From JADJGC01 sp964617645 (GTDB taxonomy: Bacteria > Zixibacteria > MSB-5A5 > CAIYYT01): a DNA stretch of 64,000 bases. Below are positions 16,522 to 24,223 of the stretch, in pieces (positions within the stretch are counted from its first letter, which is position 1; every line of letters begins with the position of its first letter). Below the pieces are notes generated by a model, which worked only from the letters and a program-made list of their open reading frames with translations, did no database searches and had not been told where the DNA came from. A program made the position numbers and the translations under genes. The stretch spans positions 124,001-188,000 of the forward strand of contig CAZTYE010000006.1 of assembly GCA_964617645.1 (NCBI GenBank), in the 5' to 3' direction.

Positions 16522-16543
16522 GTCAGGAGCACAGGGCTCCTGG
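16522..16543. repeat. Hairpin repeat family C
   Basis: GTCAGGAGC ACAGG GCTCCTGGAC, a member of a hairpin family also found at 17748-17770 and 21696-21718. Confidence 0.65.
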
Positions 16544-16569
16544 ACTACGAGATTCCATGACAACCGTAG

Positions 16570-16589
16570 AGGCGCAAAACTTTGCGCCC
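16570..16589. repeat. REP family A copy
   Basis: AGGCGCAAA-AC-TTTGCGCCC with the same CCGTAG flank as the copy at 16249. Confidence 0.75.
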
Positions 16590-16646
16590 GTCGTTGAATT
16601 CACGCATGCCGCGGCGGACAAGACAAACGCGGAGCCCGACATTGAC

Positions 16647-17252
16647 CTATTTCATTTTGAAGTGCAAGCGGTAATTCAGCGCTGCCCCGTAAGCAATGAT
16701 GCGGTACTCATCGAATTTCTGGTACGACCAAACTATCGCCAGCGACAACGCCGAGTTAACAGCGATCGGGATTTCATAGCCGGCAGAAAGATTGACTCCA
16801 AAGCCACTATTCGATGCCGACAAAGTCGAGTCCGCGTGAAAACGATAACTGAGTTCATGAAGGCTGCCGCATCCTCCAATGCTTAGCCAGATTCGCTTCA
16901 GAGGGCGGTAGGCTATGTTGCCGCTACCCTTCCAAAGCGCCGACTGCTGTCTCCCCACACGACTTCTGAGGTCGCTGGAAAATCCCGTGAAATTGAAGAC
17001 GATGTCCCACTTCTGACTCGGGCTGACCGCCAATTCGCCAGATAGCGCCAGGCCATTTTCCCCATCGAATTCAGTGAAAGTGCTATCGCCATCGGCAAGC
17101 GCAATGACAAAATCATAACCGAGTCGATGCACTCCGGCGCCCAACCCCACAAAAGTCTCTGTCTCAGCCTTCACGGAGAACGGGAAGACAACGACCAGTA
17201 GCGTAGTGAAGAAAATCAACAACCTGATTGACAGCAGTCCGAAGTCCCTCAT
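16647..17252 (-). CDS. Outer-membrane beta-barrel-like protein
   Basis: 201 residues from ATG at 17252, preceded by GCGAGGAA; a longer frame upstream lacks a better start. A signal peptide (LLSIRLLIFFTTLLVVVFPF, then SVKAE) is followed by alternating hydrophobic and polar residues with aromatic belts, typical of an 8-stranded barrel: FVGLGAGVHRLGYDF, WDIVFNFTGFSSD, IWLSIGGCGSLHELSYRFH, and a C-terminal strand ending in LNYRLHFKMK. The size suits an OmpA/OmpW-type or autotransporter-like barrel. It is surrounded by dispersed repeats on both sides. Cargo or function unknown. Confidence 0.65.
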   Translation of the reverse strand: MRDFGLLSIRLLIFFTTLLVVVFPFSVKAETETFVGLGAGVHRLGYDFVIALADGDSTFTEFDGENGLALSGELAVSPSQKWDIVFNFTGFSSDLRSRVGRQQSALWKGSGNIAYRPLKRIWLSIGGCGSLHELSYRFHADSTLSASNSGFGVNLSAGYEIPIAVNSALSLAIVWSYQKFDEYRIIAYGAALNYRLHFKMK

Positions 17253-17447
17253 CGATTCCTCGCATTTCCTTTTTGAGCGTAAAGACAATCATAGTGAATC
17301 AAATTCAAACCCGCAACAATTAGCTCTGCGAATGGCGACTGCCCGGTCCAACCAATAACGCGGGTTGAGGGATTGGCGGATTTTTTCGCGCGGCGCATGT
17401 CCCCGTGTGCCGCCCACGAAAGCCCGACCACCGGACCACGCTGTTGT

Positions 17448-17484
17448 AGACGCGAATTTATTCGCGTCTCGCGGCGAAGCCGCG
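17448..17484. repeat. Palindrome pair
   Basis: AGACGCGAAT-TT-ATTCGCGTCT (17448-17469) is followed at once by CGCGGC-GAA-GCCGCG. Its architecture is similar to REP family A but the sequence differs. Confidence 0.7.
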
Positions 17485-17498
17485 ATCGTATCCGGCTT

Positions 17499-17692
17499 GC
17501 TGGTTCCCCGCCTTCGCGGGGAAGACGCCCGCATAGCGAGCCGGTTACCACAAGCGGTCATTCCCGCGAAGGTTGGAGCGAAGCGGAAATCCCGCACATT
17601 AGTGCGACTGGAATCCAGGTTCGGTCTGAGGAAAATGGAATCTAATCCCACCGCGATCCCGCGAAGAGCGGGACAGGACGGTGGGGCACCCC
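17499..17692. repeat. Long dispersed repeat, copy 2
   Basis: Direct copy of 16269-16452. The core from AAGCGGTCATTCCCGCGAAG through GGAATCCAGGTTCGGTC is essentially unchanged, with a 10-base insertion (TAATCCCACC region) near 17645. Confidence 0.8.
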
Positions 17693-17747
17693 TTCACGGC
17701 TCGAGCGCGCCCGAAAACATTGAAGTGAACCACGCCAGCGGCGTGAT

Positions 17748-17770
17748 GTCAGGAGCGCAGGGCTCCTGAC
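17748..17770. repeat. Hairpin repeat family C
   Basis: Perfect 9-bp arms GTCAGGAGC / GCTCCTGAC around GCAGG. Confidence 0.7.
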
Positions 17771-17885
17771 CTGCGGGACTTGCCCCGTGTGCCTTGGCGT
17801 GAGGTAGGCGTGGTGGCATAAGGGAGGAGGCTGTCCCATAAGTTCGTTTTGGCGCAGTGAACGAAACTCGTCGGGTTTTGATCGC

Positions 17886-17905
17886 GGGCGCAAAGTTTTG
17901 CGCCC
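17886..17905. repeat. REP family A copy
   Basis: GGGCGCAAA-GT-TTTGCGCCC followed by CCTACG, the same orientation as the copies in the transposase gene. Confidence 0.8.
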
Positions 17906-18072
17906 CTACGCTTTGTAATGTCACGTGTCTTCTTGACAATAGCTGATTCTCGTCTAATTCGCACTTTTGGGACAGCCTCGGAGCGAATACCACGCACGAG
18001 ATATAGGTTCGGATACCGGACAAATGATTCTAATTCAATCGTAAGAAGCAGGGTGCCGGTGCAAAAAAGTGA

Positions 18073-18110
18073 TTGACAGACCAGTAATGGTATCATATAT
18101 AGTATCATAT
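18073..18110 (+). promoter_or_regulatory. Promoter and direct-repeat operator of the HicAB-SecB module
   Basis: TTGACA, 17 bases, TATATA form a near-consensus promoter. TATCATAT occurs twice (18091-18098 and 18103-18110), 12 bases apart, overlapping the -10. This layout fits autorepression by the ribbon-helix-helix antitoxin encoded downstream. Confidence 0.7.
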
Positions 18111-18156
18111 GTTCAAGAAAGCGTTGGGGAATGCCGAATAATAGGATTGACGTCCA

Positions 18157-18483
18157 TTGTACTCTTGCGAAGAACTGCTAGACGAGTTGGAGCAATTCAG
18201 ATCAGATCGGAGGAACGAGTGTGAATTGGCCACCATCGAAAAGTGGATGGTGAAGAAGTTAGGTATTGTGCGTCTCCCAAGTGGCGCTGGAGGAGCAATA
18301 CGATATTCTCATCCTTGCTTAAAGGAGCTGAAGGGAGATACAATTTTCACCATTCACAAGAAACACGGGAGCCGACGAGAGATAATCTACCGCAAGAACT
18401 TCCTGAATTTTCTTTACCCAGTTCTGCGCGAGATTATCAATCGAATGAAGGAGAGAGGACACAGCGGTGACGAAGGACCTTGA
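18157..18483 (+). CDS. hicA: HicA-like mRNA interferase toxin of a toxin-antitoxin-chaperone module
   Basis: A TTG at 18157 opens 108 residues; a start slightly downstream cannot be excluded. The core GAGGAIRYSHPCLK, then TIFTIHKKHG, then NFLNFLYPVLREIINR matches the order of the HicA double-stranded-RNA-binding-like fold: Gly-rich turn, His in xxHP, a strand with His, and a last helix. HicA toxins cleave mRNA with that His. The N-terminus is longer than in typical 60-80 residue HicA. It overlaps the next gene by 17 bases, and a SecB-like gene follows. The assignment rests on motif order plus the hicB-secB context, so it is good but not certain. Confidence 0.7.
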   Translation: MYSCEELLDELEQFRSDRRNECELATIEKWMVKKLGIVRLPSGAGGAIRYSHPCLKELKGDTIFTIHKKHGSRREIIYRKNFLNFLYPVLREIINRMKERGHSGDEGP

Positions 18484-19015
18484 TTACTACCTTAGCTTGG
18501 ACTATGACGTGTTCATTTCCAAGCGCGAAACTGATGGGGAAGTCGTTTACAAAGCATATGCAAGGGAACTCGATCAGTTTGTCTTCTACGGAGCAGGTGA
18601 TTCCAAGGCGGAAGCTCTGGAGAGTTTTGAACGAACCCGGAAGGAGTTGTTCAGAGCATATCTTGAGGAGGGGCGGGAGATCCCTGAGCCTCGGAGAGAA
18701 ACAGAAGTGATGCCCAGCGGGAGATTCGTACTTCGGATTAGTCCAAATATCCACTATCGGCTGATTTGTCTCGCTAGAGATTCTGCTGAGAGTCTGAATT
18801 CCTACGTTAAGTCAGTACTCGATTCGCATGTGGCGCAAACTGAGGTACTTGAAGCCGTATCTAGGAATTGGAGCATGTCGAAGCACAATAGTATCGCTGT
18901 AAGGACCTTCAACTTGAGAACGAGAGGTGAGGCGAACCTCACTAATGACAAGTACCAAAGTGGCTATTCTTCGGAAATAGACACAACATCGACGAATCTG
19001 AAGAAAGCGTGCTAA
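18467..19015 (+). CDS. hicB: HicB-like antitoxin with C-terminal extension
   Basis: GTG at 18467 follows GGAGAGAGGAC. Residues 8-65 show the partially degraded RNase-H-like HicB fold (YDVFISKRETDGEVVYKAYA, FVFYGAGDSKAEALESFERT). Residues about 85-118 are a ribbon-helix-helix DNA-binding domain of the HicB/Arc type (GRFVLRISPNIHYRLICLAR, then SAESLNSYVKSVLDSH). A further 60 residues, rich in Ser, Thr and Asn, extend the C-terminus. In chaperone-controlled modules such a tail is the chaperone-addiction region that SecB-like proteins bind. The stop overlaps the start of the SecB-like gene (TAATG), which ties the two together. Confidence 0.85.
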   Translation: MTKDLDYYLSLDYDVFISKRETDGEVVYKAYARELDQFVFYGAGDSKAEALESFERTRKELFRAYLEEGREIPEPRRETEVMPSGRFVLRISPNIHYRLICLARDSAESLNSYVKSVLDSHVAQTEVLEAVSRNWSMSKHNSIAVRTFNLRTRGEANLTNDKYQSGYSSEIDTTSTNLKKAC

Positions 19016-19494
19016 TGAAACTCCAAGAAGCACAACAGAAACTCAGTCCTGCCGAATATAACAAGTTGCTCCAGTCATTCTCGCTAAGAGACTTGTACCT
19101 GAAGCATGTCGAGTGCTCACTTCACTGCCGCGATTATTCGGAGCACGCTGATCTTGAGTTCAAGGAAGACTGTGAGGAACCGCAGATTCTTGCGGACTCG
19201 GCAACCATCTTGATGTCATACAATTTGATGGTTCGTTCACAGAGCACGGACATTTTCAGTGTGCGCGCTCAATTTTTGTTGCAGTATACCATGGAACACT
19301 CGTTACCTGAGGAGTTCTTTGTAATCTTCCGGCAGTACACGTTGCCGCTCCAGGTCTACCCCTACTTCCGTGAGTTGGTGCATTCGATTTCCCTTCGAAT
19401 GGGACTGCCGTCCCTCATTCTCCCCCTTCGGCGCATCCAAACTGGGACGGCCAGAACGCCCAAGGATTCAGAGCTCCCGACAGAAGCGCAATGA
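19015..19494 (+). CDS. SecB-like chaperone of a toxin-antitoxin-chaperone module
   Basis: ATG at 19015 overlaps the hicB stop (TAATG), so translation is coupled. The 159 residues carry SecB landmarks. The N-terminal strand FSLRDLYLKHVECSLH matches the SecB first strand IYxKDxSFE. The central strands include SVRAQFLLQYTM. The C-terminal YPYFRELVHSISLRMG and LPSLILPLRR match the SecB signature FPYAREx5Sx6GFPPLxL. SecB-like proteins in such operons fold or protect the antitoxin and so control the toxin. It is shorter in acidic tail than housekeeping SecB, supporting a solitary, module-specific role. Confidence 0.85.
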   Translation: MKLQEAQQKLSPAEYNKLLQSFSLRDLYLKHVECSLHCRDYSEHADLEFKEDCEEPQILADSATILMSYNLMVRSQSTDIFSVRAQFLLQYTMEHSLPEEFFVIFRQYTLPLQVYPYFRELVHSISLRMGLPSLILPLRRIQTGTARTPKDSELPTEAQ

Positions 19495-19561
19495 GACTTT
19501 CAGTCCGAATTCGCGGGGTTGCTTCAATTCAGAACAATTGTCCTTCTGACTGAACCACAAA

Positions 19562-19590
19562 ACGCGGCGCCGTTTCCGGCGCCGCGTCAC
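19562..19590 (-). terminator. Terminator of groEL
   Basis: An 11-bp GC-rich stem (ACGCGGCGCCG / CGGCGCCGCGT, loop TTTC) lies just after the groEL stop. On the minus strand it is followed by a short T-run (TTTTG). Confidence 0.8.
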
Positions 19591-19609
19591 ATAATCATTC
19601 AACTTCGGC

Positions 19610-21238
19610 TTAGTACATGTCGCCGTAGCCGCCGCCGGGAGGCATCGGCGGAGCCGCCTTCTTCTCTTCCGGCTTCTCGCAGATGATCGCTTCGGTAGTG
19701 AGCAGCAGGCTCGCGATCGAGGCCGCATTCTCCAGCGCCGAGCGGGTCACCTTGGTCGGGTCGATCACGCCCGCCTTCATCAGGTCTTCAAAAGCGCCCG
19801 ACTGCGCATTGTAACCGAACGCGCCGTTTTGGCCTTTGACCTTCTCGACAACGACCGAACCTTCAGCGCCGGCGTTTTCGGCGATGAAGCGGATCGGCGC
19901 TTCGAGCGCGCGACGGACGATCTGCATACCGATCAATTCGTCGCCTTCGAGCTTCATGGTGTCGAGCTTCGGAATCGAGCGCAGAAGCGCCACGCCGCCG
20001 CCGGGGATGATGCCTTCCTCGACCGCCGCACGGGTGGCATGGAGGGCGTCTTCGACACGCGCCTTCTTCTCTTTCATTTCGGTCTCAGTGGCCGCGCCGA
20101 CCTTGATCACGGCAACGCCGCCGGCGAGTTTGGCCAGACGCTCTTGCAGTTTCTCGCGGTCGTAATCGGAAGTGGTCTCTTCGATCTGACGCTTGATCTG
20201 CTCGATACGGCCCTTGATATCGGCCTGCTTGCCGTTACCTTCGACGATCGTCGTGTTCTCTTTGTCGATCGTGATTTTCTTGGCGACGCCGAGATCGGAA
20301 AGGACGGTGTTCTCCAGCTTGAAGCCGAGTTCTTCGGAGATCACCTTGCCGCCGGTGAGGACGGCGATATCTTCGAGCATCGCTTTGCGGCGATCGCCGA
20401 AGCCCGGGGCTTTGACGGCGCACACCTTAAGCGTGCCGCGCAGTTTGTTGACGACGAGGGTCGCGAGGGCTTCCGACTCGACATCTTCGGCGATGATTAA
20501 CATCGGACGGCCGGTCTGGGCCATCTTTTCGAGAATCGGGAGCATGTCTTTCATCGCGGAAATCTTCTTGTCGTGGATCAGGATGAAAGCGTCTTCCATC
20601 TCGGTTTCCATCGATTCCGGATTGGTGATGAAATACGGCGAGAGATAGCCGCGGTCGAACTGCATGCCTTCAACGACGTCAAGGTTGGTATCGGTGGTCT
20701 TGGCTTCTTCGACGGTGATCACGCCATCCTTGCCGACTTTTTCCATCGCGTCGGCGATCAGGTCGCCGATCTGCTTGTCATCGTTGGCCGAGATCGTGCC
20801 GACCTGCGCGATTTCCTTCTTGCCCGCGACCGGCTTGGACTGCGACTTCAACTCCTCGATAACTCTGACGACCGTCTTTTCGATGCCGCGCTTGATGCCC
20901 ATCGGGTTGGCGCCGGCGGTGACGTTTTTGAGACCTTCGGTATAGATCGCCTGCGCGAGCACCGTCGCGGTGGTGGTGCCGTCACCGGCGACGTCGCTGG
21001 TCTTGCTGGCGACTTCGCGCACCATCTGGGCGCCCATGTTCTCGAAATGATCTTCGAGATCGATTTCCTTGGCGACGGTCACGCCATCCTTGGTGACGGT
21101 CGGCGAGCCGAATTTCTTGTCGATGATCACATTGCGGCCCTTGGGACCGAGAGTTACTTTGACGGCATCCGCCAGTTTGTCGACGCCCTTGCGCAGTTTC
21201 TCGCGGGCAATCGAATCGAACTCTATTTGCTTAGCCAT
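19610..21238 (-). CDS. groL: Chaperonin GroEL
   Basis: 542 residues starting MAKQIEFDSIAREKLRKGV and ending in the Gly/Met-rich tail GGGYGDMY typical of GroEL. Diagnostic stretches include TLGPKGRNVIIDK, GDGTTTATVLAQAI (ATP site), AAVEEGIIPGGGVALLR and the apical-domain region. It assembles as 14-mers that fold proteins in the cytoplasm with GroES. It lies 28 bases downstream of groES, both under the CIRCE operator, and ends in a strong hairpin. Start ATG at 21238 follows AAAGGAG. Confidence 0.98.
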   Translation of the reverse strand: MAKQIEFDSIAREKLRKGVDKLADAVKVTLGPKGRNVIIDKKFGSPTVTKDGVTVAKEIDLEDHFENMGAQMVREVASKTSDVAGDGTTTATVLAQAIYTEGLKNVTAGANPMGIKRGIEKTVVRVIEELKSQSKPVAGKKEIAQVGTISANDDKQIGDLIADAMEKVGKDGVITVEEAKTTDTNLDVVEGMQFDRGYLSPYFITNPESMETEMEDAFILIHDKKISAMKDMLPILEKMAQTGRPMLIIAEDVESEALATLVVNKLRGTLKVCAVKAPGFGDRRKAMLEDIAVLTGGKVISEELGFKLENTVLSDLGVAKKITIDKENTTIVEGNGKQADIKGRIEQIKRQIEETTSDYDREKLQERLAKLAGGVAVIKVGAATETEMKEKKARVEDALHATRAAVEEGIIPGGGVALLRSIPKLDTMKLEGDELIGMQIVRRALEAPIRFIAENAGAEGSVVVEKVKGQNGAFGYNAQSGAFEDLMKAGVIDPTKVTRSALENAASIASLLLTTEAIICEKPEEKKAAPPMPPGGGYGDMY

Positions 21239-21265
21239 TTCGCTAAATCTCCTTTAGTAGATTGA

Positions 21266-21553
21266 TTACTTCAGAACCGCGAGAATGTCGGACTCGCGCA
21301 TGATCAAAAACTCGCTGCCGTCGACAGACACTTCCGAGCCGGAGTATTTGCCGTAAAGCACCTTGTCGCCGACTTTAACTGACATGGCCAAAACCTTGCC
21401 TTCGTCGGAAAGACGACCCGGGCCGGCGGCCATAATCTGACCTTCCTGCGGTTTTTCTTTGGCGGTATCGGGGATGATGATGCCGCCCTTCTTGACCTCG
21501 GCCTGCTCAAGCGGCTTGACCAGTACGCGGTCCTGCAACGGTTGGATGTTCAT
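21266..21553 (-). CDS. groS: Co-chaperonin GroES
   Basis: 95 residues, the usual size. It begins MNIQPLQDRVLVKPLEQAEV and has the mobile-loop region (KKGGIIIPDTAKEKPQEG) and YGKYSGSEVSVDG near the C-terminus. It is the heptameric lid of GroEL. First gene of the groESL operon, with the CIRCE element 200 bases upstream and two unusual hairpins in the leader. Confidence 0.98.
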   Translation of the reverse strand: MNIQPLQDRVLVKPLEQAEVKKGGIIIPDTAKEKPQEGQIMAAGPGRLSDEGKVLAMSVKVGDKVLYGKYSGSEVSVDGSEFLIMRESDILAVLK

Positions 21554-21663
21554 TAGTGCACTCCTATTTGGTTAAGTGAGAAGTTGATACTTGTAAACCA
21601 ATCGAATCTGTGTTTCTGCCTGGTTATGGGCGCATTGTGATGCACCCCAACTCGCGATTCATT

Positions 21664-21685
21664 GGTCAGACAAAAATGTCTGACC
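21664..21685. repeat. Hairpin in groES leader
   Basis: Perfect GGTCAGACA-AAAA-TGTCTGACC. Confidence 0.75.
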
Positions 21686-21695
21686 TGCTTCCGCT

Positions 21696-21718
21696 GTCAG
21701 GAGCACAGGGCTCCTGAC
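21696..21718. repeat. Hairpin repeat family C in groES leader
   Basis: GTCAGGAGC-ACAGG-GCTCCTGAC, the same family as copies near 16522 and 17748, here inside the 5' leader of groESL. Confidence 0.75.
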
Positions 21719-21752
21719 CGACAATTCGATTACGCGACGGCGCAACCGGTTG

Positions 21753-21779
21753 TTAGCACTCACTGCCATCGAGTGCTAA
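21753..21779. promoter_or_regulatory. CIRCE operator (HrcA site)
   Basis: TTAGCACTC, 9 bases, GAGTGCTAA: a perfect CIRCE, the site where HrcA represses heat-shock operons. It sits just downstream of the predicted groESL start point. Confidence 0.97.
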
Positions 21780-21790
21780 CAATGATACGG

Positions 21791-21818
21791 AAGATACACG
21801 CGGCGGTTCCGGGCGCAA
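21791..21818 (-). promoter_or_regulatory. Likely groESL promoter
   Basis: On the minus strand, TTGCGC, a 16-base spacer, then TATCTT lies immediately upstream of CIRCE. Confidence 0.5.
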
Positions 21819-21907
21819 TCAGATTTTTTGATTGAGAAGACCAAAAAATGTTGAACACGTTGTAATCCAACATGTTACGAGGTGCAATGTATCAAAGTGG
21901 CGGCGAC

Positions 21908-21940
21908 GAAAAACGGTCGAGGCTGTTCGGCCTCGACCGT
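21908..21940 (-). terminator. Terminator after the FlgD-tailed protein gene
   Basis: An 11-bp stem ACGGTCGAGGC / GCCTCGACCGT is followed on the minus strand by TTTTT, 46 bases past the stop. Confidence 0.85.
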
Positions 21941-21985
21941 CTCAATGCAATATTCGGTGGACTCGCGTGGTGTTGGCTCACGAGC

Positions 21986-23410
21986 CTATCGCTGCAGCAC
22001 CATTTTGCGAGTCTGCTGGAAGTCACCCGATCTCAGAGTATAGAAATATACTCCGCTGGCGACCTCGTTTCCGGCATTGTTGCGGCCATCCCAAGTGGTT
22101 TCATAGAGACCGACGGCGTGATCGCCGTTCTCGAGCACCCGCACCAACTGCCCCAGTACGTTGTGAACCTCGACACGTACATTGGCGTTCTTCGCCAAGC
22201 TGAAACGAATCGTCGTCGTCGGATTAAACGGGTTTGGGGAATTCTGCAGGAGCGCAAAGTCACCCGGCAGCGGCGTTTCATCAACTTTGCTGGCAAGCGT
22301 CGTGTAGACGAACACCTGCCGCTCAGTATTTGTCCAGGTTCCCGAGAGGGAGGCGTCAATCTGCTCGATCAAGTTTCCTGACCCGTCGTAAGTGTAGTCA
22401 GTTTTTTTGACTTGCGCGAACGGCAGGATCTCGTTGTGCACAACCTGAGTCATCCGATGGCTGCCGTCATACTTCATGGTATCGACATCCGTCAGCGACC
22501 AAGCGTTGCTCAACCACAGGTAATTGCGCTCGATGGTATTGTCGCCGGCGCCATCGTACACGAACTCGACCTTGGCGTCATTATTCCAAAGCGTGTTATA
22601 AAACTCTTTGAACTTCTCGATCAGCTTTCCGCCGCCATCGTAGGTGGATGTCCACCGCGAGTTAGTGATCCAGTTGCTGCCCTGCCACCACTCTAATACT
22701 GATTGAATTTCCCGGCCGCTGCCGTCGTAGGTAAATGTCGTGCGGTCGACCTCAGTCCATGTGCCCGTCCAGTTCTGGGTGTTTGTGGTCGCGACGCGGC
22801 TGCTGCCATCGTAAGTATAGAGGATGCGAGTCGAATTGACGTAACTCGACCCATTCCAGAGTTGCGTCGTCATGTCGGTCAGCCGGTCACTGCCGTCGTA
22901 AATGAACGTCGCCCGCGCGGCATTCACCCATTCAGTCAGATCCGTGTCCCAGGTCTGGGATACGAAATTGGCGATCGTACCACTGCCGTTGTAACTCCAC
23001 GTAGTCAGCGACATGTTCTCCCATTCGACGGCATAAGTTTCCGTGAAGTACGTGTTCTTCTTGCCTCCCGTATACGCGAAAGTCCCGCGCTCAACGGCGA
23101 ACCAGGCGCCGGTCCACATAAAGGAGGTGTCCGACGTTGGCACGAACGCTTGCGGCCTCTGTGCGGCGGCCTCGAGTTCAGATTGATCAACGGTTACACC
23201 CAGCGCCGCGGCCTGCGCCATCGTTGCTGAGACGGCGACGTTAATGCGGGACGCCAGCGGCATGTCGGATCGGGCGGAATTCTCCAGCAGTTGTTGCAGG
23301 AAATCAAACACCTGTGAGCGCTTAGGCGATATGGTCGTCGCCTCGGCAGCGGTTGAGACCAGCGCGAGCGTAAGAGCAATCAGCAAGGCGGCATTAGCGA
23401 TTCGTTTCAA
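21986..23410 (-). CDS. Secreted YD-repeat-like protein with FlgD/type IX-like sorting domain
   Basis: A TTG start at 23410 follows GAGGAGGACAGA. The 474-residue product has a signal peptide (IANAALLIALTLALVSTAAE). Its middle consists of about ten degenerate beta repeats, each centred on YDGSG or YDGSSR (FTYDGSGREIQ, YTYDGSGNLIE), like the YD repeats of RHS-type proteins. The last 90 residues form a FlgD Ig-like / T9SS-type C-terminal domain: SPNPFNPTTTIRFSLAKNAN, YNVLG-like HNVLGQLVRVL, GVYFYTLRSGDF, KMVLQR. That tail directs export and surface attachment in related phyla. Ligand unknown. Confidence 0.85.
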   Translation of the reverse strand: MKRIANAALLIALTLALVSTAAEATTISPKRSQVFDFLQQLLENSARSDMPLASRINVAVSATMAQAAALGVTVDQSELEAAAQRPQAFVPTSDTSFMWTGAWFAVERGTFAYTGGKKNTYFTETYAVEWENMSLTTWSYNGSGTIANFVSQTWDTDLTEWVNAARATFIYDGSDRLTDMTTQLWNGSSYVNSTRILYTYDGSSRVATTNTQNWTGTWTEVDRTTFTYDGSGREIQSVLEWWQGSNWITNSRWTSTYDGGGKLIEKFKEFYNTLWNNDAKVEFVYDGAGDNTIERNYLWLSNAWSLTDVDTMKYDGSHRMTQVVHNEILPFAQVKKTDYTYDGSGNLIEQIDASLSGTWTNTERQVFVYTTLASKVDETPLPGDFALLQNSPNPFNPTTTIRFSLAKNANVRVEVHNVLGQLVRVLENGDHAVGLYETTWDGRNNAGNEVASGVYFYTLRSGDFQQTRKMVLQR

Positions 23411-23560
23411 TCTGTCCTCCTCGGGAAAAGGGAATGGCGACTGGATATTGACAATAGTTACTAAATTGAATCAATATTGTCAATGATTAATACGCAGAAA
23501 GAAGGCCGCCGGTTGCGCTGGCAGCCTCGAACTCAAATGCGAAACTCCGGTAAGAAACGA

Positions 23561-24223
23561 TCAACACCCCGCGCAGGGAACGGGGCCGCCGGTGAAAATA
23601 TAGTTGATCAAGTAGACGGCATCGGCAATCGAGATCCCGCCGCTGCAATCGGCATCTCCCGCCGCAATCGGACTTGGCGCCGGACCGCCGGAGAATATGT
23701 AATTGATCAGATACACGGCGTCGGCAATCGACACCGCCAGACTGCCGTCGGCATCGCCGCAGATGTACGGCGGCGCGCCGATCGTGATACTGGCCGCCAG
23801 CGTGTCGGATTTTGTCGGGATCGACGAATCGTCGACTTTGAACGAAAAGAAGAACTGCGCTTGAAACGTCGGTACGCCGGTGATAGTGCCGACACCGCCG
23901 CCGTTAAACATCAAGCCAAAGGGCAGGTCGCCGCCAAGAAATGTCCAGGTATATGGCGGCGTGCCGCCGACAGCCACCAGAGATTCGAGGTAGGAGATGC
24001 CTTGAAAGCCGTCGGGCATGAAGTAGTTCTGGATGTGAATCTGGCCGTCGCAAGCGTCACCAATACCGTCGTCGTTTTCGTCGAACTGGTTGTTGTTGGC
24101 GACGAAGTCGCAATTGTCGCAAGCGTCTCCGAGCGAGTCGAGATCGGAGTTGACCTGCGCGACATTGGCCAGAAGCCGGCAATTGTCATTGATGTCGAGG
24201 ATACCGTCATTGTCGTCGTCGGG
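23561..24223. repeat. 663-bp near-identical tract, copy 1
   Basis: Matches 26104-26766 at a constant offset of 2543. About eight differences fall in the first 170 bases, and no difference was seen over the remaining ~490. It encodes the TSP3/Ig/dockerin end of the protease. Confidence 0.9.

Larger units (their letters stand above)
16152..16646. other. Repeat-filled intergenic region
   Basis: No gene. It contains a partial REP (16204), REP copies at 16249-16268 and 16570-16589, the first copy of a ~185-base repeat (16269-16452), and a hairpin repeat at 16522-16543. Confidence 0.6.
17253..18156. other. Repeat-rich intergenic region up to the toxin-antitoxin promoter
   Basis: About 900 bases without a supported gene. 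It contains the hairpin pair at 17448-17484, the second long repeat (17499-17692), hairpin family C (17748-17770), a REP family A copy (17886-17905), and the toxin-antitoxin promoter (18073-18110). Confidence 0.6.
21554..21985. other. groESL leader and intergenic region
   Basis: No gene. It holds two hairpins in the groES leader (21664-21685, 21696-21718), the CIRCE operator (21753-21779), a likely promoter (21791-21818) and a terminator for the next minus-strand gene (21908-21940). Confidence 0.6.

Noticed and set aside
15230..17920. CRISPR array
   Set aside because: Repeats are palindromic REP-type elements at irregular spacing and in both orientations, with no regular spacers and no cas genes.
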